Below, one piece after another: positions 34,655 through 42,485 of a stretch of DNA of 64,000 nt (positions within the stretch are counted from its first letter, which is position 1; each line of letters begins with the position of its first letter). The stretch comes from an uncultured Dehalococcoidia bacterium (GTDB taxonomy: Bacteria; Chloroflexota; Dehalococcoidia; Lucifugimonadales; UBA3495), in assembly GCA_958296385.1 (NCBI GenBank), contig OY282494.1:1959537-2023536 (forward strand), written 5' to 3'. The position numbers and the translations under genes are program-made. The notes beneath the pieces were generated by a model, which saw only the letters and a program-made list of their open reading frames with translations, was not told where the DNA came from and searched no databases.

Positions 34655-35434
34655 CTAGCCGCCACGCAGCCGCCGGTTTTCCTCCTCCAATTCGCGAACC
34701 CTGGCTTCGGCGCGGAGGCGGCCGGCCTGCTCCTGCTCCGCACGGGCTTCAGCCTGGAGGAGGGCGGCCTGCTTGTCGCGGATGGTTGGGATGTGCTGCC
34801 CGGTTTCCGGGTCGTACCAGCCCAACTGCCCCCGCTCCGCCTCCCCCGGCACGCGCTCCCACCGCAGGTACAGGTTCAGCGCCGCGCTGTACCCCTGCAA
34901 AGACCCATCCGGCAGTTCCTCAATCGGGATGGGCTCGTACTGGCCGTCCACCAGCCGGTCGCCGGCCAGCTTGGTGCGGTGAAACTCCCCCGTTTCATCA
35001 AAGCGCCAGTACTCCGGAATACCCAGCGCCGCATACTCCACCCGTTTCTCCCCCACGTCCACGCTGGCCGTGCTTACCGACGCCACCTCCAGCACAAAGT
35101 CCGGCGGCTTGCCCTGCTCCGAGATTAGATAGCCCCCGGTGGCATCGTAAGCGGCCGGGTCCACGTCAAAAGCAATTAGCAAATCCGGCCGGCGCAGGCC
35201 CCTGGTGCCGGGGCGCGGCCCCTGGGCAACCCAAAGGTCAGCGGCCACCAGAGTGGTATCAGAATTGCCAAAGTAAAAGTCGAGGTAGTGGCTGCTGCCC
35301 GTTTTGTGCAGTTGTTTGAAGCTGGTCATCTCATCAGGCTCACGTTGGGGCGGCTCCGGAAACCGGAAACGGCCCGGGGCGGACGGCGTTTTGGTGGCAA
35401 TGGTGGTGGCGGTGTTTGTGGTGGTAGTGGTCAT
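34655..35434 (-). CDS. Uma2-family protein with coiled-coil tail, copy 3 of 3
   Basis: The protein has about 259 residues and carries the shortest tail of the three. The core motifs are TTLVAADLWVAQGPRPGTRGLRRPDLLIAFDVDP, KPPDFVLEVASVSTASVD, YAALGIPEYWRFDE and YSAALNLYLRWERVPGEAERGQLGWYDPE. A brief AEARAEQEQAGRLRAEARVRELEEENRRL coiled coil then ends the protein. ATG 35434 follows AGAGG by five bases, exactly as in copy 2, and the three leader regions are alike, indicating duplication of whole genes with their translation signals. It is the promoter-proximal gene if the three form an operon. Confidence 0.83.
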   Translation of the reverse strand: MTTTTTNTATTIATKTPSAPGRFRFPEPPQREPDEMTSFKQLHKTGSSHYLDFYFGNSDTTLVAADLWVAQGPRPGTRGLRRPDLLIAFDVDPAAYDATGGYLISEQGKPPDFVLEVASVSTASVDVGEKRVEYAALGIPEYWRFDETGEFHRTKLAGDRLVDGQYEPIPIEELPDGSLQGYSAALNLYLRWERVPGEAERGQLGWYDPETGQHIPTIRDKQAALLQAEARAEQEQAGRLRAEARVRELEEENRRLRGG

Positions 35435-35487
35435 ACTAACCTCTGAGCCTGATGGGACACGGTGCGCCGTATTGTACCAACGCGTTT

Positions 35488-37473
35488 TCAATCGGCCGAT
35501 TGCCGGCCCCGGTTTTCCTCGTTGTTGCGTTCGCCCGTTTCGGCGTTCTCCCGTCGTGCCGTCACCCGTTCCTCCAGCAGCGCCCACAGTTCGTCGCGTT
35601 CGTCCAGATGCTCGATGGCGGCGGCTACCAGCAGTTCGGAGGGTTGTTCGCCGGTGTTGCCGGCCTGGCGTAGTTGGCGGGCGCGCACGCGCTGGCGGGG
35701 GCCGGGCATCTCTACGTCCATCAGCTCGTATTCGTCGGCCTCGTGGTCATCGGGGACGGACAGGCTGGGCTGCGGTATGAACGTATCCCGGAACGCCGGC
35801 TCCAGGATGCGGTGCACCCTAAAGCTGATTACGCTCATCGCCAGCGCCGGCGCCAGCAGCAGCAGCAGCGACAGCGGCGTGGACAGGCTGCCCAGCGCGA
35901 ACAGCCGGATTACCAGCGGCAGCGTCAGTATGAACAGCGCCAGCAGCAGCACCGTCGCCAGCCCGTTCTGCACCATCGCACGCAGCGTCCGCCACAGCGG
36001 GTCGGTGTCGCTCGTCGCCTCCGTGTACCCCGTCGCCAGCCGCGCCAGCACCCGCAGCGAGCGCCACATATTTATCATCGGCGGCGTCGACAGTCCCACC
36101 ACCGTCCCCCCCATAATCAGCCCAAAGGTGGATTGGGAGATGGGCAGCACGTTCGGCAGCGTGTACAGGCAGACCGTGGCAATCGCCGTGATTACCGCGA
36201 TGATGCACATATCAATCAGGATGTTGCGCCCCAGGATGCGCAGCCGGTTGCCGGTGTTCCCCCCGATGGACAGCGACGACCAGAACGTGTCCACGCCCAG
36301 CTGGATTGACAGGGTGACCTCGTGCAGCGTGGACGGCGCGCTCCGTTCGATCCACAGGCACAGCGGCAGGGCGAACCGCCGGGTGAGCGGCGCCAGCACC
36401 GACGTAATCGCCGTGGCGATGGCCAGTATCGGCCCCAGCGCCCCCGCGCCCATCGCGTCCGTTGGCGATACCCGCCCGATGGCCAGCGAGAACTCCCCCA
36501 TCTGCGGCATCGACATCCCCACCTGCACCGCGTCACGGGGGTTGCGCCCGGCCATAATCGACCCAATCAGGTTGGCCACCATCTTGCCCACCATAAACAC
36601 CGCCACCACCGCCAGCGCCGGCAGAATGTAGTCGTCCAGCGTCCGGTAGTCAATCAGCATACCGATGGACAGAAAGAACAGCGCCCCGAACATATCCCGC
36701 ACCGGGCTCACCAGACGGGTTACCCGGTTGGCCGCCGCCGTGTCGCCAATCACCACGCCAATCAGGAACGCCCCGGCCGCCGACGACAGCCCCAGCAGGT
36801 TGGCGCACAACGCCAGCAGGAAGCACAGCCCCAGGCTGCCAATCAGCAGCGTTTCGTTGGTCTGCCCCCGGCCCAGCACCCGCATCACCCGCGGCACCAG
36901 CAGCGCGCCGAACGTCAGCACGGCGATGCAGAATATCGCCAGCTTGCCCACCAGCCAGCCCACGTCAGCGAGACTGGTCGTTCCGGTAGTGGCCAGCCCG
37001 GTCAGGATGGTCAGCAGAATGACGGCGGCAAAGTCCTCCACCAGCAGGATGCCCACGATGGTTTGACCCCAGCCGGAGCGCAGGTTGCCGGTATCCCGCA
37101 GCCCTTTCAGCAGTATCGCCGAGCTGCTGATGGCCAGCGCGCCGCCCAGATAAAGCCCATGCGAATCGGGAATACCGGGTATCGCGCTGGCCAGCCACAC
37201 CCCAAAGAACGTCAGCACGCTGATTTCCACCGCCCCGATGACCAGCACCCGGAAACCGACGCTCTGTATCCGGCGCCAGCCCAGCTCCAGCCCGATGCCG
37301 AACAGCAGCAGCACCAGCCCCAGCTCGGCCAGCAGCCCGATGACCTCCAGGTTGCCGATGAGCGGGTTGGGCAGCGTGTACGGGCCAATCAGCAGCCCGG
37401 TCAGCAGGTAGCCCAGCACCGGCGGCTGCCACGCCAGCCGGGCCAAAGCCAGCCCACCGGCGGCAATGGCCAT
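35488..37473 (-). CDS. Kef-type (CPA2) monovalent cation:proton antiporter
   Basis: The protein has 661 residues from ATG 37473. The N-terminal half is the Na/H-exchanger fold of CPA2 transporters: QPPVLGYLLTGLLIGPYTLPNP, AELGLVLLLFGIGLEL, ALAISSSAILLKGLRDTG, GAFLIGVVIGDT and GMSMPQMGEFSLAIGRV, with about 12 membrane helices. After residue 410 come further hydrophobic segments and a hydrophilic acidic C-terminus instead of a clear TrkA-N domain. The reading frame stays open upstream and reads DILLAIFTAG...GLLKDFAVAMAIAAG, which looks like the missing first helix, but I find no ATG, GTG or TTG with a ribosome site there. The true start may be non-standard, or the gene may be mildly damaged. 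Confidence 0.82.
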   Translation of the reverse strand: MAIAAGGLALARLAWQPPVLGYLLTGLLIGPYTLPNPLIGNLEVIGLLAELGLVLLLFGIGLELGWRRIQSVGFRVLVIGAVEISVLTFFGVWLASAIPGIPDSHGLYLGGALAISSSAILLKGLRDTGNLRSGWGQTIVGILLVEDFAAVILLTILTGLATTGTTSLADVGWLVGKLAIFCIAVLTFGALLVPRVMRVLGRGQTNETLLIGSLGLCFLLALCANLLGLSSAAGAFLIGVVIGDTAAANRVTRLVSPVRDMFGALFFLSIGMLIDYRTLDDYILPALAVVAVFMVGKMVANLIGSIMAGRNPRDAVQVGMSMPQMGEFSLAIGRVSPTDAMGAGALGPILAIATAITSVLAPLTRRFALPLCLWIERSAPSTLHEVTLSIQLGVDTFWSSLSIGGNTGNRLRILGRNILIDMCIIAVITAIATVCLYTLPNVLPISQSTFGLIMGGTVVGLSTPPMINMWRSLRVLARLATGYTEATSDTDPLWRTLRAMVQNGLATVLLLALFILTLPLVIRLFALGSLSTPLSLLLLLAPALAMSVISFRVHRILEPAFRDTFIPQPSLSVPDDHEADEYELMDVEMPGPRQRVRARQLRQAGNTGEQPSELLVAAAIEHLDERDELWALLEERVTARRENAETGERNNEENRGRQSAD

Positions 37474-37773
37474 TGCGACGGCAAAATCCTTCAGCAGCCC
37501 CGCGCCGCTTTCGGACGTTCCAGCCGTGAATATGGCTAGTAAAATATCTATGTCACTACTCCACCCGTAAGGGGTGTCATGCCAGCGTTATACGAACCAG
37601 CGTTATACGAATGACAGCAGTGTGCATCACCGGGGCCGCCGCCGGAGCTGGCCGGCCGCCCCGGATGTCGTGCCTCTCTGCGATTAGCCGCCGTGCTTGG
37701 CGCGCGGGTCGGCCACGAATTCGGCGGTGACGGATGTGCTGGGCGTCGCCACGGCGACGGAACCATACAGCGG

Positions 37774-38133
37774 TCAACGCTTTTTCCACGTGTCCACCAG
37801 GTAGTTGCCCTGGTCGTCGTCCACGCCCCAAATCTTGAAGTGAATACGCACGTCGGCGTACAAAGTCAGGTCGCCGGGCACCGCCTCCGGGTTGCGGTAC
37901 GCCTCCGCCGACACCTCCATAAAGTCCACCGGAGCCTCATCGGTAACGGCAATCCGCTCCACCATATTGACGGCGCAAGCGGTAATCCCCGACAGGAACA
38001 GCTCCCCGGAATACACCGCATCGCCCCCGCCGTCATCGGCCACCCAGTGATGGGTGCGCGCGTTGCAAATTGACCGGCCATGCGTCCCCGAGCTGTAAGT
38101 CTGGGCGCGGTACGCCATTTCCAGTTCCGCCAT
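37774..38133 (-). CDS. OsmC-like protein
   Basis: This 119-residue protein matches the OsmC/Ohr fold: a substrate-side strand pair, then GDAVYSGELFLSGITACAVNMVERIA with the central-helix Cys, and a C-terminal strand LTLYADVRIHFKIWGVDD. OsmC proteins reduce organic hydroperoxides using two Cys. Here the helix Cys is present (ITACAV), and the Cys in RSICNART might be the second, though its position is unusual. The ATG at 38133 follows a GGGGGAA site. It is slightly shorter than the usual 130-140 residues. The roughly 300-base gap between it and the antiporter gene (37474-37773) holds nothing I can support. Confidence 0.72.
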   Translation of the reverse strand: MAELEMAYRAQTYSSGTHGRSICNARTHHWVADDGGGDAVYSGELFLSGITACAVNMVERIAVTDEAPVDFMEVSAEAYRNPEAVPGDLTLYADVRIHFKIWGVDDDQGNYLVDTWKKR

Positions 38134-38342
38134 AATTCCCCCTGTTGCTTCGTGCGATTTGATTCGGTTCGCTTCAGTCGATGCTCCGTGTAATCCCCAA
38201 CGCCGGCGCCCCCGGCGCAAAGCGCAAAATAACTTACCCCAAGCATAAACGATAAAAGGTATCAACGCCAACTGCCGGGGCCCACGGGTAGCGTTCCATT
38301 TTAGGTGGTTTAGTTTCCCCAATGCCATTCTGATCGCCCTTT

Positions 38343-38458
38343 CCCCTAATGTCATTCTGAGCGTAGCGAAGAATCTCGACAGCGTAGCAGGGGCGTTGCC
38401 CCCAAAGTGCGCCCTGCGTCATCGAGATTCTTCGCTACGCTCAGAATGACATTAGGGG
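38343..38458. repeat. Perfect 37-bp inverted repeat with 42-base spacer
   Basis: The left arm 38343-38379 and right arm 38422-38458 are exact reverse complements. The core contains GTCATTCTGAGCGTAGCGAA. Similar partial copies lie just upstream (near 38310-38335, AATGCCATTCTGATCG) and at about 46373-46398 (CATTCTGAGCACAGCAAAGG), so it belongs to a dispersed family. As RNA it would form a very long hairpin. It occupies most of the gap between the OsmC-like gene and ispD. Confidence 0.9.
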
Positions 38459-38554
38459 TATGTCCGTTAGGGGTATGCTTGGAATGACCGACGGGGATAT
38501 ACTCGCAACGAAACGCAGTCAACTAATCCGGCCCCAACGCCGGGGCGCGGCAGG

Positions 38555-39250
38555 ATGGCACGGATGCCGGCTAACTCATCAAACCGCATACTGGATGTCG
38601 TCGTGGTGGCGGCGGGCCGCAGTACCCGGATGGGCGCTACTGACAAAACCTTTGCCCCCATTCACGGCGTCCCCCTGATTGTACACACCCTGCGCCGGCT
38701 GGCCGCCTCCGACGTGGTCGCCCGCATCGTGCTGGTCGTCGCGGCCGAGTCGGTGGCCCGGGCGCAGCGGCTGGCGCAGGATTACGCACTGCCCCGGATT
38801 GCCGCCGTCTGTCCCGGCGGCGCACGCCGCCAGGATTCCGTTCACGCCGGGCTGCGCGCGCTGCCCGATTGCCGGTGGGTTGCCATCCACGACGGCGCCC
38901 GCCCCGGCGTGGACGCCGCCATGCTGTCCGCCGGCCTGGACGCTGCCCGGCAATGGGGCGCCGCCATCGCAGCGGTTCCGGTCAAAGACACCATCAAGGT
39001 AGTCGGCGGCGCTGGCCTGGTCAGCGACACGCCGCCCCGGGACGCCCTGCGGGCCGCCCAAACGCCCCAGATATTCAACTACGCCCTGCTCCTCTCCGCC
39101 CACCGCAACGCCACGCAGGATTACACCGACGACGCCGCAATGGTCGAGGCCATGGGCCGCCCCGTAGCAACTTTCCCCGGCAGCTACGACAACCTGAAAG
39201 TAACCACCCCGGAGGACTTGGCCCTGGCCGCCCACGTGCTGCGCGGGTAG
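38555..39250 (+). CDS. ispD: 2-C-methyl-D-erythritol 4-phosphate cytidylyltransferase
   Basis: The protein has 231 residues. IspD makes CDP-methylerythritol in the MEP isoprenoid pathway. Motifs include the nucleotide loop VVAAGRSTRMGATDKTFAPIHGVPL, GGARRQDSVHAGL, the metal-binding WVAIHDGARPGVD, PVKDTIKVV, RAAQTPQIF and FPGSYDNLKVTTPEDL. Everything expected for activity is present. ATG 38555 or 38564 could be the start; an AGG nine bases ahead slightly favours 38564. ispF lies about 1.3 kb downstream on the same strand, separated by a repeat and a small membrane-protein gene. Confidence 0.93.
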   Translation: MARMPANSSNRILDVVVVAAGRSTRMGATDKTFAPIHGVPLIVHTLRRLAASDVVARIVLVVAAESVARAQRLAQDYALPRIAAVCPGGARRQDSVHAGLRALPDCRWVAIHDGARPGVDAAMLSAGLDAARQWGAAIAAVPVKDTIKVVGGAGLVSDTPPRDALRAAQTPQIFNYALLLSAHRNATQDYTDDAAMVEAMGRPVATFPGSYDNLKVTTPEDLALAAHVLRG

Positions 39251-39278
39251 CCCGCCCGCCGGCCCTGCCAACGCTGCG

Positions 39279-39830
39279 TCCCCCGCAAAAATCCCCCGCC
39301 AAATCCAAAAATCAGCGACACCGCCCGCTTGCAATCCGCACATCGGTTTGCCATAATAACCATGTCGGGCAAATCAACAACCCATCCCCGCCGCCAGCCG
39401 TTCTCAGTACGAGGCATCCCTGGAGCCCGGGGACATCACACCGCTAGCACAACCGCCGGAGATTCAAGTCAAAACGGCCAGTCAGCAAAAAATCGCAATC
39501 GGCAAGGGTAGTCCCGACCCCGCTTTCACGGCGCGGGCTGCCTCCGCAGGGTATCGAGCTTCAGCCCGCGTGCTGCCTCTCATTAGGGCAGGCCACGTAA
39601 AATGAAGGTCCAAAATAGTTGCGTACCAACCTCCGGCCGTAGGGCTGACAACGACTTGAATCTCCGACACCAAACCCAACCGAACCCACCGCCCGATACC
39701 GACAACCCGACACACACCCGTCCGACACCCCTAACCACAAACCCCTCTCCACACGAACCCCTCTCCAAAGGATGAGCGATGATGCAATGACCAAAGATGC
39801 AATGACCAAACCGCCCAAAACGAAACGCTA
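39279..39830 (-). repeat. 0.55-kb dispersed repeat, copy A (minus orientation)
   Basis: Read on the minus strand, this region aligns with 49882-50432 on the plus strand. Shared landmarks in the same order are TAGCGTTTCGTTT at the start, ATCGGGCGGTGGGTTCGG, GACCTTCATTTTACGTG, CAGCACGCGGGCTGAAGCTC, GGGTTGTTGATTTGCC-type sequence, and GATTTTTGGATTTGGCGG at the end. Similarity is patchy but extends over the whole length. It fills most of the 39251-40008 gap between ispD and the next gene. No transposase is present. A short frame (39482-39715, minus) is partly shared with copy B but is not convincingly a gene. Confidence 0.75.
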
Positions 39831-40008
39831 TCGTACCCCGTCTGGCTTGCGCTGGCAGTCCGTCGGGGTTAATATGGATGGGCGCTGCGCGCGGCCGGCT
39901 GTCGGGCCAGCCGTCGTCGCAGCGGGTGCGCCGGCTTGGTGTTCCCGGCTTGGTTTTCTGTGACGTAGGCAGTTCTGTTTAGCAAGCGTGCAGTCAGGAG
40001 GATGTCGG

Positions 40009-40449
40009 ATGGCTTCCAACAGCGTGAATGGTAACGGCTACCGCCACTACGCGCAGTTTTTGCGGATTAGCGCTGAACGATTGAATGTACAGGTAACGCC
40101 GGACCGATTAGGCTATCTGCGCGAGCAAATCAACGGCGAACGCAACAAGTTTATGCTCTGGGAGGCGTTCTGGCTGCTGGTCGCCGTAACCCTGGCAATC
40201 CCCGTCCTCATGCTCGCCGCCGTAGAGTTCGGCGTGCCCTTGCCCGAGCCCGTCGCTTTCCGGGCCGAAGCTTTCCATTTTCAGGTCGTGATGCTTGATA
40301 ACACCTCCGCCTGGCTGGTCACTACGGCCTCCGCCCTGCTGTTCGTCGTCGCAGCCGGCCTCGCGGTATCGCCAATCATCCTCTACGCCGACGCGTTGAA
40401 CGACCTGGAGCAGGCCCGCCGCTCCATAAAATCCTTCGGACGTGGTTAG
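40009..40449 (+). CDS. Small two-helix membrane protein
   Basis: The protein has 146 residues starting at ATG 40009, seven bases after a perfect AGGAGG. I do not recognise the family. The N-terminal 45 residues are hydrophilic (RHYAQFLRISAERLNVQVTP). Two membrane helices follow at about residues 48-68 (FWLLVAVTLAIPVLMLAAVEF) and 102-125 (WLVTTASALLFVVAAGLAVSPIILY), then a short charged tail. It sits between ispD and ispF on the same strand. Nothing ties it functionally to isoprenoid synthesis. Confidence 0.7.
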   Translation: MASNSVNGNGYRHYAQFLRISAERLNVQVTPDRLGYLREQINGERNKFMLWEAFWLLVAVTLAIPVLMLAAVEFGVPLPEPVAFRAEAFHFQVVMLDNTSAWLVTTASALLFVVAAGLAVSPIILYADALNDLEQARRSIKSFGRG

Positions 40450-40533
40450 TCCGGTGTCCGGGATTAATCCGGTAAGCCCCTCAATCCGGGCCCAATCCGG
40501 CCGGCCCGAACCCGGTTAACCCCCAACCGTCCG

Positions 40534-41013
40534 GTGGACTTGCGCGTTGGCAATGGGGCCGATGCCCACGAACTGGTGGCCGGCCGCCCCCTCATCCTCG
40601 GCGGCGTGGCCGTTCCCCACGTCCGGGGCCTGGCCGGCCACAGCGACGGCGATGCCCTCTGCCACGCCGTCATTGACGCGCTGTTGGGCGCCGCCGGCCT
40701 CGGCGACATCGGGATGCAATTCCCGTCCGATGACCCCTCACTGGCCGGCATCAGCAGCCGCATCCTGCTGCAACGAACCGCCGCTGCCATTGCGTCCGAC
40801 GGTTGGTGCGTCAATAATGTTGATGCTACAATACTGGCGCAGCGCCCCCGGCTCGCGCCCTACGTCGCGTCAATGCGCCGCCGGGTTGCCGCCGCCCTGT
40901 CCATCAGCCACCAGCGAGTCAGCATCAAAGCCACCACCACCGACCACCTGGGATTCACCGGACGGGAGGAGGGCATCGCCGCCTTTGCGGTCGCCCTGCT
41001 TTCCCGCCGTTAG
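40534..41013 (+). CDS. ispF: 2-C-methyl-D-erythritol 2,4-cyclodiphosphate synthase
   Basis: The protein has 159 residues. IspF cyclises CDP-ME 2-phosphate. Present are the metal ligands in GADAHELV and LAGHSDGDAL, the ALLGAAGLGDIG helix, NNVDATILAQRPRLAPY, and KATTTDHLGFTGREEGIAAFAV at the C-terminus. The usual FPDTDP motif reads FPSDDP here. The start is GTG 40534 without a clear ribosome site; no ATG fits upstream. cysS begins 58 bases downstream, a frequent gene order in bacteria with the MEP pathway. Confidence 0.92.
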   Translation: MDLRVGNGADAHELVAGRPLILGGVAVPHVRGLAGHSDGDALCHAVIDALLGAAGLGDIGMQFPSDDPSLAGISSRILLQRTAAAIASDGWCVNNVDATILAQRPRLAPYVASMRRRVAAALSISHQRVSIKATTTDHLGFTGREEGIAAFAVALLSRR

Positions 41014-41071
41014 CATCCCGTCGGCCCGAAATCCAGCAACGCAATAGCGGCCCAGCCGCCCGATAATCAAC

Positions 41072-42481
41072 ATGAGGCTTTACAACACCCTGAGCGGCCA
41101 GGTCGAGGAGTTCGCCCCGGCCAACGGCAATGACGTCAAGATGTACGTCTGCGGCGTTACCCCCTATTCGTCAACCCACGTGGGCCACGCCCTCAGCTAC
41201 GTGGTCTTTGACACCCTGCGCCGCTACCTGGAACACCAGGGCTACGCCGTCCGCCACGTCCAGAACTTTACCGACATCGACGACAAAATCATCCAGCGCG
41301 CCAGCGAAACCGGCCGCTCGGAGAACGACTTGGTCGATGAATACATCGGCGATTACTTCCAGACAATGGACGCCCTCAACATCCTGCGGGCCGCCGAATA
41401 CCCCCGGGCCACCCGCGAGATACCCCGCATCATTGACGCCATCAAGGGTCTGATTAACTCCGGCCACGCCTACCCCGCCGCTGGCGACGTCTATTTCCGG
41501 GTAACCAGCAAAGACGACTACGGCAAGCTGAGCCACCGCACGCTGGACAGCATGATTGCCGGCGCCCGCATCCAGGTTGACGAGAACAAAGAGCACCCGA
41601 TGGACTTTGTGCTGTGGAAAGGCGCCAAAGAGGGCGAGCCGTCCTGGGCCAGCCCCTGGGGGCCGGGCCGCCCCGGCTGGCACATCGAATGTACCGCCAT
41701 GTCCCTGCAATACCTGGGCGAGCAGCTGGACATCCACGGCGGCGGGCAAGACCTGGTGTTCCCCCACCACGAGAACGAGATTGCCCAGAGCGAATCCTAC
41801 ACCGGCGCCCAGCCCTTCTCCCGCTTCTGGATGCACAACGGCCTCTTGCAGCTCGGCTCCGACAAGATGAGCAAGTCCCTGGGCAACCTCGTATCCGTAG
41901 CCGACGCCCTGGAGCAGTACCACCCCGACACCATGCGGGTTTATTTCCTGAGCAGCCACTACCGCAGCCCCCTCGCCTACAGCAGCGACGGCGCCGCCGC
42001 CATAGCACGCAGCCTCGACCGCATCCGCCACGCCCTAACCCCCGGCGCCGTCAACGACAGCGGCCCGGCAGTGGACGCCCAACCCCACGCCGCCCGTTTC
42101 TACGCCGCAATGGACGACGACCTGAACACCCCTCAGGCCATCGCCGCCCTGTTTGACCTGGCCCGCGACATCAACCGGGGCCGCGACGCCGGCGCCGCCA
42201 TCGCCGCCGCGCAAGACACCCTCCGTCAACTAGGCGCGCTGCTGGGCCTGACCTTCACCGAGCCCGACAACACCCCGGACGCCATCGCCGCCGCTCCGTT
42301 CATCGATATGCTGGTGGCGGTACGCTCCGAACTGCGCCAGGCCCGCCAGTTCCAGCTGGCCGACGGCATCCGCGACCAACTCGCCGCGGCCGGCGTACTG
42401 CTGGAGGACGGCCCGCAAGGCACCCAGTGGCAATATCAACCCAACCAGCAATCCGGCCAACCGGCCCCCCCGCAGGACTGA
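41072..42481 (+). CDS. cysS: Cysteinyl-tRNA synthetase
   Basis: The 469-residue class I synthetase shows all key parts. The zinc-binding Cys in MYVCGVTPYSSTHVGHALSY overlaps the HIGH-like motif (THVGHA). Other zinc ligands lie in WHIECTAMS and HGGGQDLVFPHHENEIAQSE. The KMSKS loop is in SDKMSKSLGN. A helical anticodon-binding C-terminus ends in PQGTQWQYQP. Length is typical. It is followed four bases later by an FAD-oxidase gene and is probably co-transcribed with ispF. Confidence 0.95.
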   Translation: MRLYNTLSGQVEEFAPANGNDVKMYVCGVTPYSSTHVGHALSYVVFDTLRRYLEHQGYAVRHVQNFTDIDDKIIQRASETGRSENDLVDEYIGDYFQTMDALNILRAAEYPRATREIPRIIDAIKGLINSGHAYPAAGDVYFRVTSKDDYGKLSHRTLDSMIAGARIQVDENKEHPMDFVLWKGAKEGEPSWASPWGPGRPGWHIECTAMSLQYLGEQLDIHGGGQDLVFPHHENEIAQSESYTGAQPFSRFWMHNGLLQLGSDKMSKSLGNLVSVADALEQYHPDTMRVYFLSSHYRSPLAYSSDGAAAIARSLDRIRHALTPGAVNDSGPAVDAQPHAARFYAAMDDDLNTPQAIAALFDLARDINRGRDAGAAIAAAQDTLRQLGALLGLTFTEPDNTPDAIAAAPFIDMLVAVRSELRQARQFQLADGIRDQLAAAGVLLEDGPQGTQWQYQPNQQSGQPAPPQD

Positions 42482-42485
42482 TACC

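Noticed and set aside
39772-39963. Small plus-strand frame with a 15-bp duplication (GATGCAATGACCAAA)
   Set aside because: It overlaps the end of the dispersed repeat, has only a weak ribosome site, and its product shows no recognisable or low-entropy-free region.
40534-41013. IspF as an inactive paralogue because FPDTDP reads FPSDDP
   Set aside because: The metal ligands (GADAHEL, GHSDGD) and the C-terminal motifs are intact, and the gene sits in the usual order next to cysS.
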